Assembly: GCA_964537925.1 (NCBI GenBank)
Contig: CAZICV010000004.1
Span: 340,918-404,917, forward strand
Source of the DNA: SLDF01 sp964537925
GTDB taxonomy: Bacteria > Bacteroidota > Bacteroidia > Chitinophagales > Saprospiraceae
Direction of reading: 5' to 3'
DNA length: 64,000 nt
Shown: piece by piece, positions 1-9,214 of the stretch
How the letters are laid out: the number at the start of each line of letters is the position of its first letter
Numbering within the stretch: position 1 is the stretch's first letter
Program-made: the position numbers and the translations under genes
Notes under the pieces: model-generated
What the model was told of the DNA's origin: nothing
The model's input: only the letters and a program-made list of their open reading frames with translations
The model's database searches: none

Positions 1-2979
1 ATGCTGTTGCCGGGGCGGGAGGTTTATCTGCGCAGCACTTACCGGCCGGCCGGAAGGCTGAGCCACAGCCGTGTCTTCATCCTGTCCGTAGATCGCGAAC
101 GCCATCTGCTCACGGGAACAGAAGAATCGACCGGGGTAGAAGTGTCTATCCGTTTCGATGTATCCGGCCACAATGACCAGTTCCAGGAGACCATCGCCCT
201 GTTGGGCGTGTATGTAGCGCTCCCCGTCATGATGGGCCTGGAGGATATCACGATCACGGATGAAGGTGAATGGATACCCGCTGCTTTCGTGCTGCAACCG
301 GACTTTCTCACAGATGTGACCGCTGTGTCCGAGAGCATGGGCAACGGGCATTTTGAAGGCATCAGTTATATACTGAAGAAGTTCTTGCCGCTGCGAAACA
401 GTGTGCCGATCCTGCTCGGAAATATCGCCAACTATCTTCTCGACGAACTCATCGCCCGGCCAGGCAACTCATGGCCCGACCTCAGGAAAGGAATTTTCAG
501 GCTTGCGCCACTTACCCTTGCAGCTATGGAAGATGAGGAAGTGCGCAAACTGCTCAGAGATGCCGGTGGGCATTTCCAGGTACTGCAACAGTTGGCGCTG
601 CATGGCTTCTCAGCCGAAAACATTGACACGGACAGGGCATTCCTGGAGCCTACCTTCTACTCTGAGCGTTACGGATTACAAGGCCGCCTTGACCTGCTCT
701 ACCGGGATGAAGACCGCGCTGTCGTCGTAGAACTCAAGAGCGGCCGGCCTTTCAGGGCTAATACCTATGGACTCAGCCAGTCTCATTATATACAGACGCT
801 CTTGTATGATCTGCTTCTTCGCTCGGCATTCGGTCCGGGATTGAAGACCACACTGTATATATTGTACTCCAGGGAGGCCGATCGGCCTCTCCGCTTCGCC
901 CCCGTAGCCCGTGCACAACAATACGAGGCCCTGGAAGCACGCAACATGCTGATCGGCCTGGAACACCGGCTATCAGCACTATATGACGATACTCCCCCGG
1001 AACAAAACCTGTTGTACAGGATCAGTCCGGCTGAAATGTACGGGCTGAGTGGGTTTGTGCTCCGCGATATCACAAGCTTCGAGAAAGCTTTCAGCGGTCT
1101 CTCTGATATGGAACGCCGTTATGTAACGGCTTTTGCCGGCATGATCGCCCGCGAGCACCACCAGGCGAAAACAGGACGGAACGGCCTGGAGCGCACCGAA
1201 GGACAATCCACGCTCTGGCTCCAGATCGCTGCGGACAAGGAGGCTGCCTTCGAGCTCATGGCAGGACTCACCATCAGTCAAAACCTCAGTAATACGGAAG
1301 ACCCGCTCCTATTTCTCAAGAGGAGTACAGCTACCAATCCACTGGCCAATTTCCGCGCCGGGGATATCGTCGTGCTATACCCTACGCCTGCTGCAGGCCA
1401 ACGACCTACTGCCGACCAGATGATCAAAGCCACCCTGGTCGCCCTCGACAGCGAACGCGTGATCCTTCGGCTGAGGGCCCGCCAAAGCCACCCGGAATGG
1501 TTCGACACGCACCCCAGGTGGAACATCGAGCACGATATGCTGGACAGCTCCTTCCTGGGACAAAGCCGGGCGCTCTACGATTTTATGACGGCAGGCAGCG
1601 GTGTCCGCCGCAGGATACTTACACTCGATCCACCCGCAAAGGCTGCCTTAACGGAGCATTCTTTCCCGGAAGATCTGACGGCAGAACAACAGGTCATCTG
1701 CAATAAGATACTGGCTGCTCCCGACCTGTTTCTGCTGTGGGGACCTCCCGGAACCGGCAAGACCAGTAAAATACTCCACCACGTAGTGCGCTGGTTGCTC
1801 GCTCATACTTCCGAAAAGCTGTTACTGGTCGCTTTCACCAATCGCGCCGTTGACGAAATGTGCGCGGCCATCGAAGAGATCGGCGGAAATGTACGCAACC
1901 AGTATCTCCGCATAGGATCCCGCTATGGTACGGATCCGCTCTACCAGGAGAGGTTGCTGGACGTACAGGCTGGCAGGCAGGAGTCCAGGAAAGACATACG
2001 CGAGTTGCTGGACAAACAGCGTCTTTTCATCGGGACAGTCGCGTCGGTCAGTGGCCGTCCCGACCTTTTTGAGTTGCTCCGTTTCGATCGCCTGCTCGTA
2101 GATGAAGCATCGCAAATACAAGAGCCGCCGATGGCCGCCCTGATCACCCGATGCCCCCGCGCCCTGCTTATCGGCGATCACCTCCAACTACCCGCAGTGG
2201 TCACCCAGGGTCCAGAGCATACGCGGGTGCGTACCAATGCCCTCAGAGAGATAGGCCTCACCGACCTACGGGTCTCGCTGTTCGAGCGGCTGTACCGCAG
2301 ATTCCAGGCAGCAGGCTGGGATTGGGCTTATGCACAGCTAAGCCAGCAAGGCCGTATGCACCGCGATATCATGGCTTTTGTCAATGACCGATTTTACGGG
2401 GGGATGCTGCGTATCCTGCCTGCCGAGTCAGGTATAACCCGGCAAAGCGACCCGCTGCCCCCGCTGATCAGGCAGCCCGGAGATCCTTTACTGGAAGCCA
2501 CCCTGCAGACGAGAATCGCTTTCCTCCCGGTCGAAGTCAAAAGCATCTCCCCTGGCGCCAAAAACAACCCGGCTGAAGCAGACCGCATAGTCCAGCTCAT
2601 CCGTTGCTTCAGGGACTGGTACGGCCCTGAAGCGAATATAGGTGTCATCACTCCTTTCCGGGCCCAGATCGCAATGATCCTCCACCATATGGATACGGCA
2701 GGAGTAGACCGTACCGGCATCACAGTAGATACAGTAGAGCGATACCAGGGGGGTGCAAGGGATATCATACTGCTCTCCCTGTGCATCCATGCTGCTTACC
2801 AGCTGCCTGGCATGGTGTCGCTTACGGCCGAAGGCATCGACCGTAAACTCAATGTAGCCCTCACACGCGCAAGGCAGCATGTTGTCGTGATCGGCAACCC
2901 GAAAATTCTCGGGGGCGATCGCAACTACAGCGACTTCATACAACGGTACGATATCAGCCACTCCGCACCCGGCAATTAA
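1..2979 (+). CDS. Dna2-like nuclease-helicase, 5' end possibly outside the window
   Basis: Predicted fusion of a PD-(D/E)XK nuclease and a superfamily 1 helicase, acting in DNA repair or replication-end processing. The nuclease core shows D231 in a GRLDLL context followed by E244-L-K246, the Dna2/Cas4-type D...ExK arrangement. The helicase has Walker A GPPGTGKT at 581-588, a DEASQ box at 701-705, GDHLQLP at 725-731 (motif III) and a C-terminal NVALTRAR (motif VI) near 951-958. Dna2 and Cas4 nucleases normally carry a cysteine quartet for an iron-sulfur cluster; here I see no cysteine at all before about residue 560, so this version should lack the cluster. The ATG is the first base of the window, so the true start may lie upstream. 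Family assignment is firm; the cellular role is inferred. Confidence 0.85.
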   Translation: MLLPGREVYLRSTYRPAGRLSHSRVFILSVDRERHLLTGTEESTGVEVSIRFDVSGHNDQFQETIALLGVYVALPVMMGLEDITITDEGEWIPAAFVLQPDFLTDVTAVSESMGNGHFEGISYILKKFLPLRNSVPILLGNIANYLLDELIARPGNSWPDLRKGIFRLAPLTLAAMEDEEVRKLLRDAGGHFQVLQQLALHGFSAENIDTDRAFLEPTFYSERYGLQGRLDLLYRDEDRAVVVELKSGRPFRANTYGLSQSHYIQTLLYDLLLRSAFGPGLKTTLYILYSREADRPLRFAPVARAQQYEALEARNMLIGLEHRLSALYDDTPPEQNLLYRISPAEMYGLSGFVLRDITSFEKAFSGLSDMERRYVTAFAGMIAREHHQAKTGRNGLERTEGQSTLWLQIAADKEAAFELMAGLTISQNLSNTEDPLLFLKRSTATNPLANFRAGDIVVLYPTPAAGQRPTADQMIKATLVALDSERVILRLRARQSHPEWFDTHPRWNIEHDMLDSSFLGQSRALYDFMTAGSGVRRRILTLDPPAKAALTEHSFPEDLTAEQQVICNKILAAPDLFLLWGPPGTGKTSKILHHVVRWLLAHTSEKLLLVAFTNRAVDEMCAAIEEIGGNVRNQYLRIGSRYGTDPLYQERLLDVQAGRQESRKDIRELLDKQRLFIGTVASVSGRPDLFELLRFDRLLVDEASQIQEPPMAALITRCPRALLIGDHLQLPAVVTQGPEHTRVRTNALREIGLTDLRVSLFERLYRRFQAAGWDWAYAQLSQQGRMHRDIMAFVNDRFYGGMLRILPAESGITRQSDPLPPLIRQPGDPLLEATLQTRIAFLPVEVKSISPGAKNNPAEADRIVQLIRCFRDWYGPEANIGVITPFRAQIAMILHHMDTAGVDRTGITVDTVERYQGGARDIILLSLCIHAAYQLPGMVSLTAEGIDRKLNVALTRARQHVVVIGNPKILGGDRNYSDFIQRYDISHSAPGN

Positions 2980-3139
2980 ACAATACCGGGGTCGGAATAC
3001 CCGAGAGTCACTCCGTCGCCCTTACACCGCCGCGGAATTTATACTGCTGGCTCATACCTGTACGGGACCACTCAACTGCCGGAAGCACTGGCCAGTATAT
3101 CCTTTCTAATACACCCAACACCTGTGTCGCCGGGGAGTA

Positions 3140-4564
3140 TCACCTGATCTTCTTCGCTTCATGCTCACCATTCTGATGCAGGATCAGGTGGGTGACCTGC
3201 TCGGCATCATCACTGACGAACTCCATCTGGGCATCCACCACTTTCAGGAAAAACATCCGCTCGCTCTCCGGGTATATCTCAAAGGCCTGCTGACCTGTCA
3301 CCTGGGCGCTGAGTTGGGTTCCCTTCCGGGTAATTTCGATCATTACACCCGGCGCCAGCTCATACGTGCCGGTATAGCGCTCCAGGATCGCGTCGCGCAC
3401 CTCAACTTCCTTACGTGCCGACGGCGGTATCTCTTCAATATTATATAGCAGGTTGCGGACCGTCTTTACCGGGACAGTGCCACGCTCGCTGTTCTGCAGT
3501 ATGATGATAGTCTTATCCTGCTCCAGGTGTCGCTCGATAATGGTGATATATCCGGGCCATCCGCCGCTATGACTGACTATCTGCCCGATGCCATTGAGCT
3601 GGCTCAGCGCCCATCCATACCCATATTTTGACCGGGATCCGTCCTTCAATATCGCAGGTTCAAACATAGCGGCGATCGCCTCGCGTGACACAAGTTTGTT
3701 TTTGTACAATGCCCTGTCCCACTTGAGCAGATCGGTAGTAGTAGAATTGACCATACCGTCTCCGGTGACGCCATCCAGCCAAACCACGATCCGGTAATCT
3801 TCCAGGGAATCTGGCAATACATTGCGCGCCAGGCTGTCAGAGTAGACATATCCATAGGCATAGTGCGGTATATCCCGGGGGGCGTAACGCCTGCGATACA
3901 CCAGCGTCTGCTTCATATCCAACGGTTTGAAGATACGGCTGGCCATGAAATCGGTGAAGCTCATTCCCGACACCCGCTCGATCACCGATGCCAGCAACAA
4001 ATAGCCTGTATTGCTGTATTCGAATTTCAAGCCGGGTTCGAATACAGCAGCAGGACGTTGCGCAGCAAGTGCATCGATCACATCCTGGTTCGTTGCGATC
4101 CGGCTCTTGTCCCAGGAAAGGTACATGAGGCCCATATAATCCGGCAATCCACCCGTATGGTGCAACAGGTTACGGATCGTCACACCCGTATAAAAATCGA
4201 GTTCGGGAATATACTTTGACAGGGGGTCGTCATAACGAAGCTTGCCCTGCTCATGAAGCAACACGATACCCATAGCCGTGAACTGCTTGGATACGGATGC
4301 AAGTTCGAATACAGAGCGTTCGCTCAGTTTTTCTCCGGTCGTTTCATTCGCGAGCCCGAAGCTCTTCTGGTATTTCACCTTACCCTGCTCGGCGATGAGT
4401 ACGTTGCCGTTGAATTTACCCTGATCATACAAGGTCTGGAATACACTGTCGATCCGTTCGTAGGAGGTCTGGGCCATGGCAGGAATCAATCCCCAGGTAC
4501 TCAGGGAGAGAAACAGCATGATTTTTGTGCAGGCAGTTGCGGTAGAAAAATAAGTTGATTTCAT
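3140..4564 (-). CDS. serine hydrolase, beta-lactamase/penicillin-binding-protein-like family
   Basis: Exported serine hydrolase of the class C beta-lactamase/D-aminopeptidase family. An N-terminal signal peptide runs to about residue 31 (ends PAMAQ). The catalytic triad motifs are visible: S90-V-S-K93 (SxxK), Y183-S-N185 (YxN) and H332-S-G334, which stands in place of the KTG box. A C-terminal domain of about 90 residues resembles the beta-barrel extension common in these proteins. The substrate cannot be told from sequence; members include esterases and peptidases, and true antibiotic resistance is not implied. The gene is divergent from the porin at 4779. A second member of the family, with a T9SS tail, lies at 53582. 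Confidence 0.88.
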   Translation of the reverse strand: MKSTYFSTATACTKIMLFLSLSTWGLIPAMAQTSYERIDSVFQTLYDQGKFNGNVLIAEQGKVKYQKSFGLANETTGEKLSERSVFELASVSKQFTAMGIVLLHEQGKLRYDDPLSKYIPELDFYTGVTIRNLLHHTGGLPDYMGLMYLSWDKSRIATNQDVIDALAAQRPAAVFEPGLKFEYSNTGYLLLASVIERVSGMSFTDFMASRIFKPLDMKQTLVYRRRYAPRDIPHYAYGYVYSDSLARNVLPDSLEDYRIVVWLDGVTGDGMVNSTTTDLLKWDRALYKNKLVSREAIAAMFEPAILKDGSRSKYGYGWALSQLNGIGQIVSHSGGWPGYITIIERHLEQDKTIIILQNSERGTVPVKTVRNLLYNIEEIPPSARKEVEVRDAILERYTGTYELAPGVMIEITRKGTQLSAQVTGQQAFEIYPESERMFFLKVVDAQMEFVSDDAEQVTHLILHQNGEHEAKKIR

Positions 4565-4753
4565 AGGTTAAAGAGGGCTTCAGTTTGGTTTCTTATAGTG
4601 CATCCGGTATTAGCGGTATCACTTGGTAGATGCAATTATGGCAATGAAGGTAACAACCCGGATGAAAAAACTTCATTGGGCAAAACCCGTATCTGACGGA
4701 ACATAGTAGCAAGCCGTCCAAAAGCCCGAACGCCACGACGAAAGAGTTTTCCT

Positions 4754-4761
4754 TATTTTTG
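4754..4761 (+). promoter_or_regulatory. Bacteroidota -7 box before the porin gene
   Basis: TATTTTTG matches the TAnnTTTG sigma-ABfr -7 consensus and lies 17 nt before the porin ATG. No good TTTG -33 element is visible at the usual 19-21 nt spacing. Confidence 0.5.
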
Positions 4762-4778
4762 ACCGGACTTTTTAACGT

Positions 4779-5993
4779 ATGGATATGACCTCTGCCGCCT
4801 GGAGAATACTTTGTTCGTTTTTGCTGTACTGTAGCATATCCGTTACTGTGTACGGGCAGGTAGAATCGGATGAGCGTGCGCTGATCGAGGTCAAGAACGG
4901 GATCACGATAACACGCCCGGACTTCTTTCAATTAAACCTGCGGTTCCGGATGCAGAACAGGTTCGGGTTCAGGACCGAGTCCGGGGATGATCTCTCCATC
5001 CGCCAATTCGAGGCCAGGGTCCGGCGACTGCGTTTGCGGTTTGACGGATATGTACTTGACAAGAAGCTCCGCTACTATATGCAGTTGTCTTTCTCGCGCG
5101 CCGACCAGGACCTGGAGACCGGCGTGATCGCCCAGACCATCCGCGATGCCATACTCTACTATCACTTTACGGAATACTTTTATATCGGCTTCGGCCAGAG
5201 TAAGTTGCCTGGCAACAGGCAACGGGTCACTTCCTCGGGCAACCTGCAGTTTGCCGAACGCTCTATTGCCAATGCAGCTTTCAACATAGACCGCGACTTT
5301 GGCTTTTTCGGCTATGCCAGCGCATTCGCCGGCGTATCGGAGTTCCATTTCAAAGCGGCAGTGACCTCCGGCGACGGACGCAATGCCTCCGCGATCGACA
5401 ACGGGCTCGCCTATACCGGACGGATCGAATGGCTGCCGTTGGGTTCTTTTGCCAACAACGGAGATTACTCCGAAGGCGACCTCGAACGCGAGCCTGTACC
5501 GCGCATCTCGCTGGCGGGGGGGTATTCTTTCAACCACAAATCCAGCCGCGTGAACGGCCAGCTGGGGCCTGCACTACCGGAACCCCGTGACTTTCACTAC
5601 ATCTTTGCCGACGCACTTTTTAAATACCGTGGCTTCGCTTGGAGCACGGAATACATGCGGCGCTTTTGCGCGGAGCCTGTATTCCGCAATGCAGAGACCG
5701 GCCAGATCCAGCAATTCGTGCTCAGCGGACAAGGGATCAACTCTCAGGCCAGCTACCTGTTTCCGGGTGATATGGAACTTGCGCTACGCTATTCGTGGGT
5801 CCAGCCCGATGAGGTATTACTCGCTGTAACGCAGCAGCGGGAAGAGCTGTTAGTAGGCGTGACGCGCTACTTCAACAAGCACCGCATCAAAGCCCAGCTC
5901 AATGCAGGGTACAATTACGCTTCCGGCAGAATCCCGACCACTGCGCCAGGCAGCTACTGGCTCAGTTACCTGCAGGTGGAATTCGGGATATGA
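4779..5993 (+). CDS. outer-membrane porin, phosphate-selective porin O/P family
   Basis: A 404-residue protein with a cleavable signal peptide (hydrophobic stretch near 8-27, ending VYGQ) followed by a beta-barrel sequence. The opening region (ITITRPDFFQLNLRFRMQNR), the alternating aromatic strands, 'YIGFGQSKLPGNRQRVTSSGNLQFAER' as a family-typical block (positions 5182-5265) and the C-terminal strand ending QVEFGI are characteristic of the OprO/OprP family. In Bacteroidota such porins often are not phosphate-specific, so the substrate is unknown. A second in-frame ATG lies two codons on. The gene stands alone, with a -7 promoter box 17 nt upstream. Confidence 0.85.
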   Translation: MDMTSAAWRILCSFLLYCSISVTVYGQVESDERALIEVKNGITITRPDFFQLNLRFRMQNRFGFRTESGDDLSIRQFEARVRRLRLRFDGYVLDKKLRYYMQLSFSRADQDLETGVIAQTIRDAILYYHFTEYFYIGFGQSKLPGNRQRVTSSGNLQFAERSIANAAFNIDRDFGFFGYASAFAGVSEFHFKAAVTSGDGRNASAIDNGLAYTGRIEWLPLGSFANNGDYSEGDLEREPVPRISLAGGYSFNHKSSRVNGQLGPALPEPRDFHYIFADALFKYRGFAWSTEYMRRFCAEPVFRNAETGQIQQFVLSGQGINSQASYLFPGDMELALRYSWVQPDEVLLAVTQQREELLVGVTRYFNKHRIKAQLNAGYNYASGRIPTTAPGSYWLSYLQVEFGI

Positions 5994-6078
5994 CAACCGG
6001 ACCCGGCACGCTACTCCGCAGAGCTATATAATATCACCCCGGGCCGAACGGATATTGATCAATTAAGCTTATTTTCAG

Positions 6079-7014
6079 GTGATGGAGCCACAGCTCAGTG
6101 ATCTGCACCTCAACTTCGGCCAGGACCAAATGGTCCTGCTCAATCTATGCCTGGCCTTTCTCATGTTTGGCGTAGCGCTGGATATCCAGATGAAGGACTT
6201 CCGGCTGCTGATGCAATCACCGCGCAGTGTACTGGCCGGTCTGACCGCCCAATGGATCGTAATGCCGCTGCTGACGCTTGCGTTGGTCTATCTATGGAAG
6301 CCGCTGCCCGGGCTAGCGCTCGGTATGTTTCTGGTTGCCGCCTGCCCGGGCGGCAATGTATCCAACTTCCTCGTGCATGTGGCCGGTGGCAACCGAGCTC
6401 TCTCAGTGACCCTGACAGCGTTTACGACCGTATTCGCCTTCCTGACAACGCCCTTGCTTTTCCTGACACTGGCGTCCGCTTATCCGCCGGGTAAAGCATT
6501 GCTGCGCGAATTCGCCATAGAGCCGGTCGAGCTGCTGCAGACATTGGTGATCCTGTTGCTGACACCTTTGCTGGCAGGTATGGGCCTGCGTGCCTGGGCA
6601 CCGTCATGGGCAGACCGCATCAGGAGACCGGTCAAGTGGTTCTCACTGGCGATCTTCTGCGGGATTGTCATCGCTGCGCTGGCGGCCAACTTTACCAACA
6701 TGCGCCAGTACCTGGGATTTATATTCCTGCTGGTACTGGTACACAATTTCCTGGCCTTCGCCGGAGGATACCTTACATCGCGGTTTTTCAGGATCGGCAT
6801 ACCGGAGACCAGGTCCGTTCTGTTCGAAGCCGGCATCCAGAATTCGGGGCTGGGACTGATCATCGTCCTCAGTTTTTACGACGGGATGCCTGAAATGGCT
6901 CTGGTGGCAGCCTGGTGGGGTATCTGGCACCTGATCGCCGGTGGACTGCTGGCGCTCTGGATCTCTGCCGGCAACCGTCGCCGGGCGGTAGCTCATCCAC
7001 GGCCTTGGATATAA
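6079..7014 (+). CDS. bile acid:sodium symporter (BASS) family transporter
   Basis: An inner-membrane transporter of 311 residues with about nine hydrophobic segments. Two signature blocks of the BASS/SBF family are present: ACPGGNVSN near residues 88-96 and EAGIQNSGLG near 252-261, which in structurally known homologues form the crossing helices that bind sodium and an organic anion. The substrate in bacteria is usually a small organic acid rather than bile acid. The frame opens with GTG at 6079 directly followed by ATG at 6082; either could be the start. It follows the porin by 85 bp on the same strand and might share function with it in organic-anion uptake, which is inference. Confidence 0.88.
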   Translation: MMEPQLSDLHLNFGQDQMVLLNLCLAFLMFGVALDIQMKDFRLLMQSPRSVLAGLTAQWIVMPLLTLALVYLWKPLPGLALGMFLVAACPGGNVSNFLVHVAGGNRALSVTLTAFTTVFAFLTTPLLFLTLASAYPPGKALLREFAIEPVELLQTLVILLLTPLLAGMGLRAWAPSWADRIRRPVKWFSLAIFCGIVIAALAANFTNMRQYLGFIFLLVLVHNFLAFAGGYLTSRFFRIGIPETRSVLFEAGIQNSGLGLIIVLSFYDGMPEMALVAAWWGIWHLIAGGLLALWISAGNRRRAVAHPRPWI

Positions 7015-7074
7015 CATTTTGCCGGTTTTTTTCTCCTTGAAGCGGCCGAGCCTTTTGTTAAATTGTACCCTGTA

Positions 7075-8307
7075 ATGCTGAAAGCTGTGATCAAAGCGCT
7101 GGCTATATGGTGTATGCTGCTGCCGTGCGCCTGTATTCTGCAGGCACAGGTGGTTTCATACCTTCGGAACACCGTTCCTGTAGTGATGCCCTTTGATTAC
7201 CAGCAGCATTTTATCGTGGTGCAGGTACGGGTCGGAGGCCTGCCGCTGAAATTCATTGTAGATACCGGAGCCGAACATACGCTACTGCTCAAAAAAGAGA
7301 TATCGGACGTGCTGGGCATGAGCTATTCGCGCAGATTGCGCCTGCTCGGGGCAGACCTGGACACCGAAATATATGCACAACTGGTGCTGCGCAACAGCCT
7401 GCAACTGGGAGACAATTGCCTGGTGACCACCGACCTGGTGGTGCTCGAAGAAGATTTCCGGGACATAGACCAGCTGATCGGCAGTGAAATACACGGCGTA
7501 CTGGGCGCCAGCGTGCTGCGTCATTTTGTTGTGAAGATCGACTACCAACGCCAGGAACTCACGCTGATCCCTCCCCGGCAATTCACCGCTCCCCCATCAC
7601 GGTTCGAGCGGCTGCCTATCCGGGTACAGCGCGGCAAACCCTACCTGACTTCGGTGCTGATCAGCTCGGACCTGGACAGTGTGCAGGTAAAGCTGCTGAT
7701 CGATTCCGGCGCCGCGCTTTCGGGTTTGATCTATGCAACCGTGAAAAACCGTATCGAGATACCACAAAGCTACGTGACCGGCCGGTTGGGGGCCGGTCTG
7801 GGCGGCCACCTGACAGGCTATATCGGCAAGGTCCATTCTCTTGCTTTCGGCCCGTTTGTCTTCCGCGAGCTGATCACCAGCTTTCAGGATATCCGGGGAA
7901 AGGATACGCTGCTTTTCGACCAGGGCCGCGACGGCATCGCCGGCAATGTACTGCTGAGCAGGTTTACCGTATATATCGACTACGAGCGCGAACTACTCTA
8001 CCTGAAACCCAACCGCTCCTACAAAAAAAAGATCCGCTATGACCGAAGCGGGCTGGTCCTGGTGAGCACCGGCAGCGAATTTGACCAGATCATGGTGCTG
8101 GATATCATCAGTGGTTCGCCGGCAGAGGAAGCCGGTATACGCCCGGGTGACCGGATCCTGAGCTTCCAGGGCTGGAAAGTACGCTGGCCGGGATTCAACC
8201 GGATCAACCGTAAGCTTTCCGGCAAAGAGGGCAAAAAGATCCGCATGCAGATCAGCCGGGAAGGCAAAAAACAGCGTGTCAGTTTCAGGCTCCGAAACCT
8301 GATCTGA
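7075..8307 (+). CDS. retropepsin-like aspartyl protease with C-terminal PDZ domain
   Basis: A protein of 410 residues from the ATG at 7075 (a TTG at 7063 is a less likely start). A signal peptide (residues 1-25, ending ILQAQ) sends it to the periplasm. Two pepsin/retropepsin-type lobes follow: FIVDTGAEHT with D63-T-G65, and LLIDSGAALS with D210-S-G212. Together they could form a single-chain two-lobed active site. Residues from about 330 on make a PDZ domain (SGSPAEEAGIRPGDRILSF). Bacteroidota encode several such 'aspartyl protease family' PDZ proteins, whose targets are unknown. It lies alone, upstream of the ribosomal genes. Confidence 0.88.
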   Translation: MLKAVIKALAIWCMLLPCACILQAQVVSYLRNTVPVVMPFDYQQHFIVVQVRVGGLPLKFIVDTGAEHTLLLKKEISDVLGMSYSRRLRLLGADLDTEIYAQLVLRNSLQLGDNCLVTTDLVVLEEDFRDIDQLIGSEIHGVLGASVLRHFVVKIDYQRQELTLIPPRQFTAPPSRFERLPIRVQRGKPYLTSVLISSDLDSVQVKLLIDSGAALSGLIYATVKNRIEIPQSYVTGRLGAGLGGHLTGYIGKVHSLAFGPFVFRELITSFQDIRGKDTLLFDQGRDGIAGNVLLSRFTVYIDYERELLYLKPNRSYKKKIRYDRSGLVLVSTGSEFDQIMVLDIISGSPAEEAGIRPGDRILSFQGWKVRWPGFNRINRKLSGKEGKKIRMQISREGKKQRVSFRLRNLI

Positions 8308-8345
8308 TCCCGTCCGGTCTTATTTTCAAATATTTACGTCGCATC

Positions 8346-8377
8346 TTTGGGACAATCAGGCAGTTCATCTATCTTTG
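8346..8377 (+). promoter_or_regulatory. promoter of rplU-rpmA
   Basis: A -33 element TTTG (8346-8349), a 20-nt spacer and a -7 box TATCTTTG (8370-8377) fit the Bacteroidota housekeeping promoter exactly. Transcription would start near 8382, giving an untranslated leader of about 75 nt before rplU, long enough for a regulatory leader, although I see no strong fold. Confidence 0.75.
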
Positions 8378-8456
8378 CGCTCCGTTATACGGATACGTGT
8401 TTACCTGCACGTACGGATATAGCGATATTCGTTTTTATTCAAAATTTCATTGAACC

Positions 8457-8768
8457 ATGTACGCGATTGTAACTATTGCCGGTCAACAGTTCAAAGTAGA
8501 GGAAGGCAAAAATGTCTTCGTCCACCGGCTGGATGCAAAAGCAGGCGACAAAGTAACATTTGGCGATGTCCTGCTGATCGATCGTGATGGTGATGTTTCT
8601 GTAGGGTCTCCCTTGCTATCAGGGGCTTCCGTAAGTGCATCCGTCATCGATCATGTGCAAGGCGACAAAGTGATCGTCTTCAAGAAAAAACGCCGGAAAG
8701 GATTCCGTAAGAAAAACGGTCACCGCCAGCAATTCACTCAGATCAAAATCGACGCCATCCAGGCGTAA
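8457..8768 (+). CDS. rplU: 50S ribosomal protein L21
   Basis: A 103-residue protein matching bacterial L21 over its whole length: MYAIVTIAGQQFKVEEG at the start, the conserved VTFGDVLLIDRDG stretch, and the basic KKKRRKGFRKKNGHRQ loop that contacts 23S rRNA, ending with IDAI. It is co-transcribed with rpmA (29-nt gap), the near-universal bacterial order, from the promoter at 8346-8377. Confidence 0.98.
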   Translation: MYAIVTIAGQQFKVEEGKNVFVHRLDAKAGDKVTFGDVLLIDRDGDVSVGSPLLSGASVSASVIDHVQGDKVIVFKKKRRKGFRKKNGHRQQFTQIKIDAIQA

Positions 8769-8797
8769 TTGTTCACAACAAAAAACCTTATTGAGCC

Positions 8798-9082
8798 ATG
8801 GCACATAAGAAAGGTGTAGGTAGTTCGGACAACGGACGGGACAGTATCAGTAAACGCCTGGGTGTGAAGCTGTTCGGAGGCCAGGAAGCCATCGCAGGCA
8901 ATATCCTCGTACGTCAGCGCGGCACGCGCTTTCACCCCGGCAAGAATGTCGGTGTAGGCAAGGATTTCACGCTCTTTGCGCTGAAAAACGGTACGGTCAC
9001 GTTCAAAAAAGGCTTCAAGAGCCGCACATTTATCCATGTGATCCCCTCCGCAGCTGCAGATATCCACGGGGAAGAAGAATAA
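8798..9082 (+). CDS. rpmA: 50S ribosomal protein L27
   Basis: A 94-residue L27. The N-terminus MAHKKGVGSSDNGRDS reaches toward the peptidyl-transferase centre in known ribosomes, and the LGVKLFGGQEAIAGNILVRQRG signature (8855-8922) is intact. The start gives the short, uncleaved Gram-negative N-terminus directly. Last gene of the rplU operon, followed by a strong terminator at 9130. Confidence 0.98.
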   Translation: MAHKKGVGSSDNGRDSISKRLGVKLFGGQEAIAGNILVRQRGTRFHPGKNVGVGKDFTLFALKNGTVTFKKGFKSRTFIHVIPSAAADIHGEEE

Positions 9083-9129
9083 CTTTTCCCGCCCGGAACT
9101 ATCCCGGCATACAACAAATGAAAATCCCG

Positions 9130-9163
9130 GCCACTGCCCTCCAGGCAGTGGCTTTTTCTTTTT
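9130..9163 (+). terminator. intrinsic terminator after rpmA
   Basis: A perfect 9-bp stem GCCACTGCC/GGCAGTGGC with a 5-nt loop is followed by TTTTTCTTTTT. It ends the rplU-rpmA transcript before the converging OstA-like gene. Confidence 0.92.
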
Positions 9164-9214
9164 ATCCATCTTATCCAAAGGAGCTTACAGGATCACATGG
9201 AGGTGCAGTCAGTA

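Noticed and set aside
3140..4564. Antibiotic-resistance beta-lactamase
   Set aside because: The third motif is HSG rather than KTG and the family is dominated by esterases and peptidases.
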